From Actinospica acidithermotolerans (GTDB lineage: Bacteria; Actinomycetota; Actinomycetes; Streptomycetales; Catenulisporaceae): a DNA stretch of 64,000 nt. Shown here piece by piece: positions 34,151-42,319 of this stretch. The stretch covers positions 1 to 64,000 of the forward strand of contig NZ_JAGSOH010000016.1 in assembly GCF_018139625.1 (NCBI RefSeq), read 5' to 3'. Made by a program: the position numbers and the translations under genes. The notes under the pieces are model-generated. The model saw only the letters and a program-made list of their open reading frames with translations, had not been told where the DNA came from and did no database searches. Positions within the stretch are counted from its first letter, which is position 1; each line of letters opens with the position of its first letter.

Positions 34151-35857
34151 TCAGCGGCCGCGCCCCCGGAAGTTCTGGGACGCCCTGGCCGCGCCCCCGC
34201 TCCGGGCCGGCGCCGCCTTCGGCTCGGCGGACGCCGCGCCCGCCGGCTGCCTCGCGCCCGCCGACTGCTTCGCGCGCTGCCCGCGGGAGGCGGCCTCGCC
34301 CTGCGCCGCCGGAGCACCGCGCCTCGACCCGTCGCGCCCGCCGCGGGAGCCGCCCTGAGCCTCCGCCGTGCCCGTGTTCGCCAGGGCTGCGCTCTTCCCG
34401 GGCTTCCCGGTCTTCCCGGAGCCCGCCTTCGTACTCCCGGTGCCGTTGGCGGTACCGGCCGCCTTCGCGCCCGACGGTCGGCGCGGCCGGTTCCGGCGCG
34501 GCTTGGACCCGCCCGCGGTACCGGCCGTGCCCGCGGTGCCTGCCGCGTCGCCCGAGGAGGAGCCGTCCAGCGGCTTCCCGGCCGGCTGGCCGGTCAGCTC
34601 GGCGATCCGGCCCGGCTCGGCCGGCACGCGGTCGCCGGGGGCCAGCGTCGCGATCAGCGGGTCGCCGGGGGCCAGCCGCGTCGTCGTCGCGGAGATCTTG
34701 GCCTTGCGGGCCAGCTCGCGCACCTCGGCGACCTGGGCGTCGGTCATCAGCGTCACCACGGTGCCGGAGTTCCCGGCCCGCGCGGTGCGCCCGGAGCGGT
34801 GCAGGTAGGCCTTGTGCTCGACCGGCGGGTCCGCGTGCACGACGAGGGCGACCTCGTCCACGTGGATGCCGCGCGCGGCGATGTCGGTGGCGACCAGCGT
34901 CGTGGCCTGCCCGGAGGCGAAGGCCGCGAGGTTGCGGGTGCGGGCGCCCTGGGTGAGGTTCCCGTGCAGGTCGACCGCGGGGACGCGGGCCGCGAGCAGC
35001 TGCTTGGCGAGCTTGCGCGCGCCGTGCTTGGTGCGGGTGAACACGATCGTGCGGCCGGGGGACGAGGTGAGCTCGACCAGGACCGGCACGCGGTGCTCCG
35101 CCTCGATGTGCAGCACGTGGTGGGTCATCGTCGGGACCTCGGCGTGCGCGGAGTTCACCGAGTGCGTCACCGGATCGCGCAGGTAGCGGCGCACGAGGTG
35201 GTCGATGCCGTTGTCCAGCGTCGCCGAGAACAGCAGGCGCTGGGTGCCCTGGGGCGTGGCGTCGAGGATCCGCTTGACCATCGGCAGGAATCCGAGGTCG
35301 GCCATGTGGTCGGCCTCGTCGAGCACCGTGATCTCGATGCCGTCGAGCTGCGCGTGGCCGGCGTCGGCGTGGTCGAGCAGCCGGCCCGGGCACGCGATGA
35401 CCAGGTCGAGGCCGGAACGCAGCGCGGAGATCTGCGGCCGTGCGCCGACCCCGCCGAAGATCGCGGTGGTGCGCAGGCCGAGCGCCTTGGCGAGCGGCTC
35501 GGCGGCGGTGTGGATCTGGGTGGCGAGCTCGCGGGTCGGGGCGAGCACCAGCGCGCGCGGCCGGTTCGGCCGGCGCTTGCGCGGGTCCGCGGCGAGCCGG
35601 GTGAGCACCGGCAGCAGGAAGCCGAGGGTCTTGCCGGAGCCGGTGCGGCCGCGTCCGAGCACGTCGCGCCCGGCCAGCGAGTCCGGCAGGGTGGCCGCCT
35701 GGATCGGGAACGGCGCGGTGATGCCGTCCGCCGCGAGCAGGTCGGTCAGCGCCTGGGGGACACCCAGCTCGGCGAACGTGGCGGCAGGCGCGGCGCTTGC
35801 CGGGGACGTGCTTGCGGGCTTGGATGAGGACGATCTTGCGGGGCGGCCGGCCGCCAT
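34151..35857 (-). CDS. DEAD-box RNA helicase
   Basis: A 568-residue ATP-dependent RNA helicase. Core motifs are the Q region FPIQAATLPDSLAGRDVLGR, motif I GRTGSGKT, Ia APTRELATQI, motif II VLDEADHMADLGF, motif III LLFSATLDN, motif V ATDIAARGIHV and motif VI HRSGRTARAG. The last 150 residues are a low-complexity Gly/Ala/Lys/Arg tail typical of actinobacterial RhlE-like helicases, probably for RNA binding. ATG 35857 has GGAG six bases upstream; the frame continues upstream without homology. Its placement beside a cold-shock gene suits a shared cold or RNA-structure role, but the genes converge and are not an operon. Confidence 0.94.
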   Translation of the reverse strand: MAAGRPARSSSSKPASTSPASAAPAATFAELGVPQALTDLLAADGITAPFPIQAATLPDSLAGRDVLGRGRTGSGKTLGFLLPVLTRLAADPRKRRPNRPRALVLAPTRELATQIHTAAEPLAKALGLRTTAIFGGVGARPQISALRSGLDLVIACPGRLLDHADAGHAQLDGIEITVLDEADHMADLGFLPMVKRILDATPQGTQRLLFSATLDNGIDHLVRRYLRDPVTHSVNSAHAEVPTMTHHVLHIEAEHRVPVLVELTSSPGRTIVFTRTKHGARKLAKQLLAARVPAVDLHGNLTQGARTRNLAAFASGQATTLVATDIAARGIHVDEVALVVHADPPVEHKAYLHRSGRTARAGNSGTVVTLMTDAQVAEVRELARKAKISATTTRLAPGDPLIATLAPGDRVPAEPGRIAELTGQPAGKPLDGSSSGDAAGTAGTAGTAGGSKPRRNRPRRPSGAKAAGTANGTGSTKAGSGKTGKPGKSAALANTGTAEAQGGSRGGRDGSRRGAPAAQGEAASRGQRAKQSAGARQPAGAASAEPKAAPARSGGAARASQNFRGRGR

Positions 35858-36085
35858 AGAGTACTCCGAACGTGTGGAAGGCCGCGCCTGCGCCCAGGAA
35901 CACCGGTGGGCGTGCGCGGTGCCGACTGCGTTGCCAACGAAGTTTCGGCAGTCACGGGATCGGATCAAGCGTGTGCGGCACGAGGCCCTGTGGCGCTCGC
36001 GTCCACCAGTGTACGTGCCCGTGCACAGCACTCGGAGGTGACCGACCTGCTACGCCCCGCTGTCGAGCGGCGGACCGCGTCGTGC

Positions 36086-36403
36086 TCAGGCGGCGGTCGC
36101 CACGCTGAATGCGCCGCTGGTGCGCACGGCGTCGACCACAGCCTGATGCAGGTCGCGGCTTTGCTCCCGGGATGCGCACGGAACAGGGCTGCCCACGAGT
36201 GTGTACCACCGGGCCGCACCGGTGTACTGGACGGTGATGACCGCCTGCCGGTCGGCGAAGACAGTGCGAACGGTCAACTCTCCCTTGAGTACGCCGCCCT
36301 CGATCGTGTGAACACCGGTGTGCCCGCTGTAGACCCCCGCCGTCGTCCAAGTCGCCGAAATCATGGTGATCACCCGTGCCTCAGGTCCCTCTGTTCGCTC
36401 CAT
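36086..36403 (-). CDS. Small hypothetical protein
   Basis: Up to 105 residues, unrecognised. The mid-part looks like a beta-rich domain (MISATWTTAGVYSGHTGVHT, GELTVRTVFADRQAVITVQY, ARWYTLVGSPVP), followed by a helix (DLHQAVVDAVRTSGAFSVAT). No signal or membrane segment. The start may be ATG 36403, GTG 36370 (GAGG six bases upstream) or ATG 36364. It stands alone, 228 bases upstream of the helicase gene. Confidence 0.55.
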   Translation of the reverse strand: MERTEGPEARVITMISATWTTAGVYSGHTGVHTIEGGVLKGELTVRTVFADRQAVITVQYTGAARWYTLVGSPVPCASREQSRDLHQAVVDAVRTSGAFSVATAA

Positions 36404-36539
36404 GTCACGCGAACCGCTCTTTGCTGCGACTATGGCTGCCAGTAGGCACCCGCGGTAGGGCTAAGAGTCCCGTGATGCGCGACACGATGACGGGGGCGAC
36501 CTGAGCGATCGCAACCTGGGCAATCGCACGCGGCACGTA

Positions 36540-36806
36540 TCAGTGCCCGCGCGCGGCGCGCCAGCGGGCGAGCAACTCCTCAGCGAGCTCGGGGCTGATC
36601 TCCACGTTTTCGCGGTCCATGCTGCCGAGCGTGAAGTAGCGCTCAAGGTAGTCGGTCGGGTGCCACTCGAGGTCGTTGCCGATCGCCTCGTCGGTCGGCC
36701 GTGGGGTGGTGGGCACCCTGCGGACCAGGCCGGTCGCTTCCTCGGGCGTTCCACCGTCCTTGATCAAGGCGAAGTACCGCACGGTGGGTTCGTCGCTCGC
36801 TTGCAT
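36540..36806 (-). CDS. Putative immunity protein for the adjacent toxin
   Basis: An 88-residue acidic protein, unrecognised: it opens with EPTVRYFALIKDGGTPEEAT, continues with LEWHPTDYLERYFTLGSMDR and ends in a helix (ENVEISPELAEELLARWRAA). Its position, nine bases after the stop of the RelA-like toxin candidate, its small size and acidic character are those of an immunity or antitoxin gene. There is no ribosome site, but TAGACT sits exactly six bases before the ATG, suggesting independent leaderless expression. The immunity role is inferred from context only. Confidence 0.65.
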   Translation of the reverse strand: MQASDEPTVRYFALIKDGGTPEEATGLVRRVPTTPRPTDEAIGNDLEWHPTDYLERYFTLGSMDRENVEISPELAEELLARWRAARGH

Positions 36807-36812
36807 GGGTGG

Positions 36813-36818
36813 AGTCTA
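36813..36818 (-). promoter_or_regulatory. Leaderless -10 hexamer TAGACT inside the toxin stop
   Basis: On the minus strand, TAGACT begins with the TAG stop codon of the toxin gene and lies six bases (CCACCC) before the immunity ATG. This would let the immunity gene be transcribed without the toxin. No clear -35 was found. Confidence 0.5.
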
Positions 36819-37724
36819 CTTTCTCGTCTCGGGGAGCTTGATCCCGGTTGCGCCCGGCGGTCGGGGGATGGCGCCGAAGATCTGATTCTGCTGGTCTTGA
36901 AGGGCCTGCACCTGCTCGGGGGACACGCCGGGCAGGCGGGCCTGCTCGTAGAGCTCGTGGGTGTCCATCTTCGCGTCGAAGCTGTCCTGGGTGTGGAACT
37001 GCATCTCGAATACGTGGCCGGTCTGGGGGTCGCGCCAGAAGCTGTTGATTCCCTTGTAGGCGTCCGAACCCCACGTGTTCTTGAACTTCACGTTCTCGAA
37101 CCCGGCGTCCTGGAACTTCGAGATCGTCTGATTGACGCCGTCGGTGTAGCCGCTCTCGGGTAGCTTCAGCGTGTAGCGCACCGAGTCCTTCATGTCCGCC
37201 AAGGCCGAGTCGAGATCACGGGTCGGACCCTCGGACAGGGTCGTGGCCAGCTTGCGCTTGAACGACTCCGGGCTCTTGAGCACGAAGTCGGGGTAGCCCA
37301 CGGCCTCTGCTCCGGGCACGCTGTTCTTCACATCCATGACCACCGGGGTGATGTTGGACTCCGCGTCCTTCGCCCGCCCCAGGAATCGGTCGGCAGCGGC
37401 GTTTTCCTCAGAGGTCAGATACAGCCCGTTCTCGCCCTCCCACGCGCCGGTGCCCGCTCCCTCGGCCTTCGGTTCCAGGATGTTCGAGATCTTGCTCTGC
37501 AGCGCCGGGTTCTCCCCCTTCACCGGAGCGGGGGCGCTCTGCGGCTTGATCTCCTCGAAGGCCGCGGTGTTGCCCGACTCGGTGGACAGGAGCCTGTCGG
37601 TGGTCTCGTCCGCGGTCTGCGCGGTCTTCTCGGTGAACCTGCCGAGCGCGCCGCCCGCGTCGCCGAGCGCCTTGTCCGCGTCGCCGGCGAGTCCCTTGAA
37701 TATCGCCGATTCCTCGCCCGACAT
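36816..37724 (-). CDS. Candidate RelA/SpoT-like toxin with secretion-linked N-terminus
   Basis: A 302-residue protein with no family name I can give with certainty. Residues 1-120 are low-complexity and helical (Ala/Asp/Glu-rich). From ~140 the order of motifs matches the RelA/SpoT nucleotide-pyrophosphokinase domain: FVLKSPESFKRKL (Lys150, Ser154, Lys158), ADMKDSVRYTLKLP (Asp180, Arg183), SDAYKGINSFWRD (Tyr223), then GHVFEMQFHTQDSF (Glu240-x-Gln, His-Thr) and a late His256. Asp180 and Glu240 correspond to the metal and catalytic acids of Rel enzymes. Toxic stand-alone enzymes of this fold make (p)ppApp or pyrophosphorylate tRNA. Its ATG overlaps the stop of the WXG-type gene (TGATG). Toxin activity is inferred. 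Confidence 0.68.
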   Translation of the reverse strand: MSGEESAIFKGLAGDADKALGDAGGALGRFTEKTAQTADETTDRLLSTESGNTAAFEEIKPQSAPAPVKGENPALQSKISNILEPKAEGAGTGAWEGENGLYLTSEENAAADRFLGRAKDAESNITPVVMDVKNSVPGAEAVGYPDFVLKSPESFKRKLATTLSEGPTRDLDSALADMKDSVRYTLKLPESGYTDGVNQTISKFQDAGFENVKFKNTWGSDAYKGINSFWRDPQTGHVFEMQFHTQDSFDAKMDTHELYEQARLPGVSPEQVQALQDQQNQIFGAIPRPPGATGIKLPETRK

Positions 37725-38431
37725 CAGAAGCTCAGCTCCCTTACTCCCTGCTGGAAGTTGGTCGCGTGCAGGCGGAAGGTCTGGGCATGCTCGCGCAGCG
37801 CCGCGGTGTGCTGGCGGACGACCTGCGGGTCGAGCATCAGAGTCGAGGACTGCGCACCGGACGGCGAGGTCTGCGACCAGTCGAGCCCGGACAGCGCCGC
37901 GGAGACCTTCTCGAACAACGGCTTGGCCGCCGCCTCGACGACCTGGCCGATGATGTACTGCTCGAGATCCTGGACCAGCGACTCCATCAGGGCACGGCCG
38001 GCCGCCATGATCGCCGGGACGGCGGCCTCGGCGATCCCGAGTGTGGCGACAGCCGCGGCCTGGTCCGCCACGAAGGCGGCAGCCATGGCGACGAGCTCAA
38101 CGATCGCCGCGACCTTCTGGGCGACGATGTACGCGGCCGCGGCCTCGAGCGCGTCGGCGAGGACGTGGCTTGCGTCGACGAGTTCCGTCACGTGCCGGGC
38201 GGACAGCTCCGCCCATCCCGAGCTCATCTGCGCGGTCGAAGCGCTCTGATATCCCTGGGCGATTCCCCGGATTGCCGCCGTCGCGTCCTCGTGGGTCGTC
38301 TGTACCGCTGTACCGAACTCGCGCACGAGACCCGCGAACTGCATGACCGAGTCCTCATTGATATATGGCCACTTCACGCCGATGACGTTCAGGAAGGTGA
38401 CCACAGGCCCCGGCAGGTCATCTACAGCCAA
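37724..38431 (-). CDS. WXG100/CpnT N-terminal-like protein
   Basis: A 235-residue helical protein resembling the WXG100-like N-terminal domain of type VII-linked polymorphic toxins such as CpnT. Typical features are LNVIGVKWPYINEDSVMQFA, a YQSASTAQMSSGWAELSARH helix with a W-x-x-L turn, and an Ala-rich helical hairpin (IVAQKVAAIVELVAMAAAFV, then ADQAAAVATLGIAEAAVPAI). The C-terminus (DPQVVRQHTAALREHAQTFR) is another WXG-like helix. In such loci this module is usually fused to the toxin; here the toxin is the next, overlapping gene. The start is a TTG with GAGG five bases upstream. The 246 bases upstream to 38677 hold nothing else recognised. Confidence 0.75.
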   Translation of the reverse strand: MAVDDLPGPVVTFLNVIGVKWPYINEDSVMQFAGLVREFGTAVQTTHEDATAAIRGIAQGYQSASTAQMSSGWAELSARHVTELVDASHVLADALEAAAAYIVAQKVAAIVELVAMAAAFVADQAAAVATLGIAEAAVPAIMAAGRALMESLVQDLEQYIIGQVVEAAAKPLFEKVSAALSGLDWSQTSPSGAQSSTLMLDPQVVRQHTAALREHAQTFRLHATNFQQGVRELSF

Positions 38432-38665
38432 CGTTGCCTCACATGTGTGGGTCTCGAGCGTCCGCGGGAATGGGCTGAGCGTAGCAGGGGTGCGCTTTGG
38501 GCGACGCCGCGAGTTCGCCGGCTAATCCGGTACGCGGAGGTTGGAATCAATGCGTTTTGGAAATGCCACTCCGAGCGGACCCCGCGCGGGTCTCAACCGT
38601 CGTAGTAAATCAGCGCCCGCGGGGGAGTGAACTACGAAGCCTGACCTGTCCCCGGCACGCTCGCC

Positions 38666-38671
38666 TAGTCT
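38666..38671 (+). promoter_or_regulatory. Leaderless -10 hexamer TAGTCT
   Basis: TAGTCT is followed by exactly six bases and the ATG at 38678. There is no ribosome site, consistent with leaderless initiation. Confidence 0.5.
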
Positions 38672-38677
38672 GGGTCC

Positions 38678-39490
38678 ATGGATGAGGCCTCTGAGTCAGT
38701 CGGCCGCGTGCTGTACGAGCGGGAGGGCCACGTCGCGAGAGTGACGCTGAACCGTCCCGCCGTGCTGAACGCGATGGACCTGCGGATGCACGCCGAGCTC
38801 GCCGACGTGTGGGACGAGATCGAGCGGGACGACGCCGTCCGGCTGGTCGTGCTGACCGGGGCGGGCGAGAGAGCGTTCTCGGTCGGCCAGGATTTGAAGG
38901 AGCGCGCCCGTCTTGACCGCGACGGAGCCGAGGCCACGAGTTTCGGTTCGCGCGGGCTTCCCGGCTGGCCGCGCCTGACCGAGCGCTTCTCCTTCGCCAA
39001 GCCCATCCTGGCCCGCGTCCAGGGCTACGCCCTCGGCGGCGGCTTCGAGCTCGTCCTCGCCTGCGACCTCGTCGTCGCCGGGCAGAGCGCCAGCTTCGCC
39101 CTCCCCGAGGCCGCCCTCGGCCTGATCCCCGGCGCCGGCGGCGCGTTTCGGCTCGCCCGCCAGATCCCGCTCAAGACCGCCATGGGCTACCTCCTGACCG
39201 GCCGCAGGATGACCGCGCGCGAAGCCCTCGCCCACGGCCTGGTCAACGAAGTCGTCCCCGATGACGAGTTGGACGCGTGCGTAGACCGCTGGACAGCGGA
39301 CCTGCTCCGCTGCGCCCCGCTCTCCCAGCGCGCGATCAAGGAAGCCGTCATGCGCTCCGCCGACATGCCGCTGGAGAACGCCTTCTCGGCCCGCTACCAC
39401 TGGGAGGCCGTCCGCCGCGCCAGCCAGGACGCCAAGGAGGGCCCCCGCGCCTTCGCCGAGGGAAGAAAGCCGGTCTGGCGCGGGGAGTGA
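38678..39490 (+). CDS. Enoyl-CoA hydratase/isomerase
   Basis: A 270-residue crotonase-fold protein. The oxyanion stretch is [20 protein letters not shown]. The second loop is [19 protein letters not shown], followed by [20 protein letters not shown], which carries the catalytic Glu position expected in hydratases. Also seen are [20 protein letters not shown] and the C-terminal [11 protein letters not shown]. The substrate is unknown; beta-oxidation or a PaaG/PaaF-like step are possibilities, but it is 10 kb from the paa genes. It is not the missing dpgD on any positive evidence. Confidence 0.88.
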   Translation: MDEASESVGRVLYEREGHVARVTLNRPAVLNAMDLRMHAELADVWDEIERDDAVRLVVLTGAGERAFSVGQDLKERARLDRDGAEATSFGSRGLPGWPRLTERFSFAKPILARVQGYALGGGFELVLACDLVVAGQSASFALPEAALGLIPGAGGAFRLARQIPLKTAMGYLLTGRRMTAREALAHGLVNEVVPDDELDACVDRWTADLLRCAPLSQRAIKEAVMRSADMPLENAFSARYHWEAVRRASQDAKEGPRAFAEGRKPVWRGE

Positions 39491-39497
39491 CGCGACG

Positions 39498-40247
39498 TCA
39501 GCTTGCCGGTTCGGGTTCGCCTTCCGGGGCTACGGCTTTCCGCTGCTCCGGGCGCCGGCGCTCGGCCCTGCGGGAGTCGCGGAGGATGGAGAGGTTGCCG
39601 TTCTTCATCACGCCGACGCGCTGGGCGCGTTTGGCGACGGAGCTGTCGTGGGTGATGAGGATCATCGTCAGACCGCGCTCGAGCCAGAGCTTCTCGAGGA
39701 GGTTGACGATGTCGTCGCGGGTCTCCTCGTCGAGGTTGCCGGTGGGCTCGTCGGCGAGCAGGACCTTGGGTTCCTTGACGATGGCTCGGGCGATGGCGAC
39801 GCGTTGCTGCTGGCCGCCGGACAGCTCCGTGGGGACGTGGCGCATCCGGTCTGCCAGGCCAACGGACTCGAGTGCGGCTCCGACGCGGCGGCGGCGTTCG
39901 GGGCCGCGGATGCCCATCGGGACGAGCGCCGCCTCCACGTTCTCGGCTGCGGAGAGGGTCGGGACCAGGTTGAAGGTCTGGAAGACGTAGCCGAAGGATT
40001 CGCAGCGCACCCGGGTCAGCTGGGTCTCCTTCAGTCCGGACAGGTCGCGGCCGTCGAAGTCGATGCTGCCGGAGCTCGGCCGGTCGAGGCCGCCGAGCAG
40101 GTGCAGGAGGGTGGACTTGCCGTGGCCGGTGCGGCCCTGTACGGCGAGCCATTCGCCGTCGTCGACGGTGAGGGAGAGGTCGCGGACGGCGCTGACCGTG
40201 CGGCGGCCTTTCTGGTAGTTGCGGGTTACCTGGGTGAGCTCGTACAT
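39498..40247 (-). CDS. ABC transporter ATPase, MacB/LolD type
   Basis: A 249-residue ATPase pairing with the FtsX-type permease just upstream. Walker A GRTGHGKST, Q-loop YVFQTFNLVPTLSAAENVE, signature ELSGGQQQRVAIARAI, Walker B VLLADEPTGNLDEET, switch ILITHDSSV. The extra basic tail (RDSRRAERRRPEQRK) is unusual. ATG 40247 has AAGGAG five to six bases upstream. Such pairs act as mechanotransmission or drug/lipid exporters. The gene is the second of a two-gene operon and converges with the hydratase gene. Confidence 0.92.
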   Translation of the reverse strand: MYELTQVTRNYQKGRRTVSAVRDLSLTVDDGEWLAVQGRTGHGKSTLLHLLGGLDRPSSGSIDFDGRDLSGLKETQLTRVRCESFGYVFQTFNLVPTLSAAENVEAALVPMGIRGPERRRRVGAALESVGLADRMRHVPTELSGGQQQRVAIARAIVKEPKVLLADEPTGNLDEETRDDIVNLLEKLWLERGLTMILITHDSSVAKRAQRVGVMKNGNLSILRDSRRAERRRPEQRKAVAPEGEPEPAS

Positions 40248-40273
40248 CGCGCGCTCCTTGGTTTCGTAGAGGC

Positions 40274-41689
40274 TTAGGCGACCCTGGCCAGCGCGTCGGC
40301 GGGGCGCAGTTGGGCGATCCGCCAGCTGCCGATAGAGCCGGCGAGCAGGGCGCCGATCACCGCGAGCACGACGGCGAGCAGGATGGCGTCGAGCGTCACG
40401 GGCGCGGACATGGTGATCGGCACGGTGCGGGTGATCGTCGGGTCGTACGACGTGGAACCGCTCGGGGTGGCCGACGTCAGGTGCTGGCCGGTGGCGGTGA
40501 CCACGGTCGCGGAGAGCTTCGGCGCGACGGCCTTGATGACGGCCGAACCCGCGAAGCCGACACCGACCCCGAGCAGTCCGCCGACGATCCCGATGACGGC
40601 CGATTCGCCCATCACCTGTGCGATGACCCGCCGGCTGCGCCAGCCGAGCGCCTTGAGGGTGCCGAACTCGCGCACCCGCCGGGTGACGGCCGCGATGGTC
40701 AGCAGGCTCGCCACCGCGAACGCCGTGAGCAGCACGAGTACCGCGAGCCAGCGGCCGAGGCTGCTGGTGAGCCGGGCGGTGTTGGCCAGCGAGCCGGTGA
40801 CCTCGTTCGCGAGGCTGGACGGGCTGGTCACGGTCGCCGAGGGCAGCAGCCTGCCGATCTCCGCCTGCACGGTCGGGATGTCGGCCGCGCTCACCGCCGT
40901 CACGTAGATGGAGTTCACCTCGCCGGTCAGCTTCTTGCCCTGGCTGGTGGCCAGCGCCTGGGCCCGGGCCAGCGGGATGTACACGTCCGGCGGCTGGCTG
41001 CCCTGCGGCTGCGTGACCTGGCCGATCACCGTGAACGGAGTCTTGGCCACGGTCACCGTCGCGCCGAGCTTGAGGCTGTGCGCCGAGGCGTAGTTCGAGT
41101 CGACGACGGCCACGTTCGCCGACGCGTCGCCTGCCGCGAAGCTGCGTCCGGAAGTCACCTTGCCGTCGGTGTACGGGCCGAGCGTCGAATGCGTGAAGTC
41201 GACGCCGTCCACGTAGAACGAGGTCGAGGTCGGCAGCGCGCCGCCGGTCGCGACCGAGGCCGGTACGACCATCTGCTGATCGGTGAGCACGAGGCCGCCG
41301 CCGACGGCCTGGACCTTGCCCAGCTTGGCGACCTCGGCGATCGTCGAGTACGGCAGCGGGCCGTAGCTCAGGCCATTGAGATTGTCGATGGTCTGCGCGC
41401 CGGAGCTGCACTTGCCGTTGTCGCACACCTCGGCGCCGCTCGGGGTCATGGTGATCCGGAAGCCGTTGTTGTCATCGGCCTTGAACGGCGGCGGGGATTT
41501 GGTGACGGTCAGGTCGGTGCCGATGCCGTACAGGCCCTGCAGCACGTTCCCCTGCGCCTGCTGCATCCCCGAGGAGACGGCCATCACCGTGACCACGAGG
41601 CCGACGCCGAGCGCGAGCCCGAGCATGATGAAGACCGACTGCCGCATGCGGCGCCGCAACTCGCGCCGTAGATAGGTGACGAAGAACAT
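40274..41689 (-). CDS. FtsX-like ABC permease (MacB type)
   Basis: A 471-residue permease with an N-terminal helix (MRQSVFIMLGLALGVGLVVT, then VMAVSSGMQQAQGN), a large outer domain (~50-290, MacB periplasmic-core type), and three C-terminal helices (LAVLVLLTAFAVASLLTIAA, IVGGLLGVGVGFAGSAVIK, AILLAVVLAVIGALLAGSIG). It starts the operon with the ATPase 26 bases downstream. It is divergent from the exported protein and two-component system at 41812-44235, a common arrangement in which the kinase senses what the transporter handles. Confidence 0.9.
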   Translation of the reverse strand: MFFVTYLRRELRRRMRQSVFIMLGLALGVGLVVTVMAVSSGMQQAQGNVLQGLYGIGTDLTVTKSPPPFKADDNNGFRITMTPSGAEVCDNGKCSSGAQTIDNLNGLSYGPLPYSTIAEVAKLGKVQAVGGGLVLTDQQMVVPASVATGGALPTSTSFYVDGVDFTHSTLGPYTDGKVTSGRSFAAGDASANVAVVDSNYASAHSLKLGATVTVAKTPFTVIGQVTQPQGSQPPDVYIPLARAQALATSQGKKLTGEVNSIYVTAVSAADIPTVQAEIGRLLPSATVTSPSSLANEVTGSLANTARLTSSLGRWLAVLVLLTAFAVASLLTIAAVTRRVREFGTLKALGWRSRRVIAQVMGESAVIGIVGGLLGVGVGFAGSAVIKAVAPKLSATVVTATGQHLTSATPSGSTSYDPTITRTVPITMSAPVTLDAILLAVVLAVIGALLAGSIGSWRIAQLRPADALARVA

Positions 41690-41811
41690 GCCAAGAGATG
41701 TACGGGGACGGCGGTTGCGCGGCGGTTACGCGGCGCTGCCGTACCCGGCCGTGTCACCGCCTCCGGCCGCTGCAACCGCCGTGCAACCGCGCCGCGGGCA
41801 AGGTGTCGACC

Positions 41812-42303
41812 ATGGCGAACAAGAGAACTGCGGGCTACGGAGGATACCAACCGCCGAAGAGCAACGCGCCGCTGATGGCGGTCGCGGTGGTCGCGGTGGC
41901 CGCGGCGATCGGACTGTTGATCGTGCTGGTCTTCGCGAACAGCCCCTCGTCCGCGTCGGCCGCCTCGGACCCGACGAACGGCAATCCGGCTCCGACCCAG
42001 ACCTACGCCGGCGGCGGCAGCGGCGGCGGCACGCTCGCTGCGCTGCCTCCGCTCAGCGGCAACGGCGGCGGCCTGATGTACATGCTCAACGGCAAGGTCG
42101 CCGCGATCAGCAGCACCTCGATCACGCTGGCCGGCAACGGGCCCAGCGTCACGGCGGCGATCAACAGCTCGACCCAGGTCTCCGGCGACATCTCGAGCGT
42201 GAGCGGCATCAAGGTGGGCGACCAGGTCACCGCACAGGTGAGCGGGCAGAGCTCGTCGAGCCTGGTGGCCACGGCGATTCAGGACCCCGGAACCGGACCG
42301 TGA
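41812..42303 (+). CDS. Membrane-anchored DUF5666-like protein
   Basis: A 163-residue protein. Residues ~20-45 form a transmembrane or signal-anchor segment (PLMAVAVVAVAAAIGLLIVL), followed by a Ser/Ala/Gly-rich stalk and a small beta domain (NGKVAAISSTSITLAGNGPS, GDISSVSGIKVGDQVTAQVS) of DUF5666 type, often described as OB-like. It may be a sensor accessory. The two-component system starts 16 bases later. ATG 41812 is the first start with sense; upstream codons look non-coding. Confidence 0.75.
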   Translation: MANKRTAGYGGYQPPKSNAPLMAVAVVAVAAAIGLLIVLVFANSPSSASAASDPTNGNPAPTQTYAGGGSGGGTLAALPPLSGNGGGLMYMLNGKVAAISSTSITLAGNGPSVTAAINSSTQVSGDISSVSGIKVGDQVTAQVSGQSSSSLVATAIQDPGTGP

Positions 42304-42307
42304 CGGG

Positions 42308-42313
42308 TAGCCT
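42308..42313 (+). promoter_or_regulatory. Leaderless -10 hexamer TAGCCT
   Basis: TAGCCT is followed by six bases and the ATG of the response regulator at 42320. It overlaps the end of the upstream gene region, so the regulator may be expressed both by read-through and independently. Confidence 0.5.
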
Positions 42314-42319
42314 GGCGCT

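Noticed and set aside
38678-39490. Enoyl-CoA hydratase as the missing DpgD
   Set aside because: It is a generic crotonase 12 kb from dpgA, on the other strand, with its own promoter; nothing specific supports DpgD.
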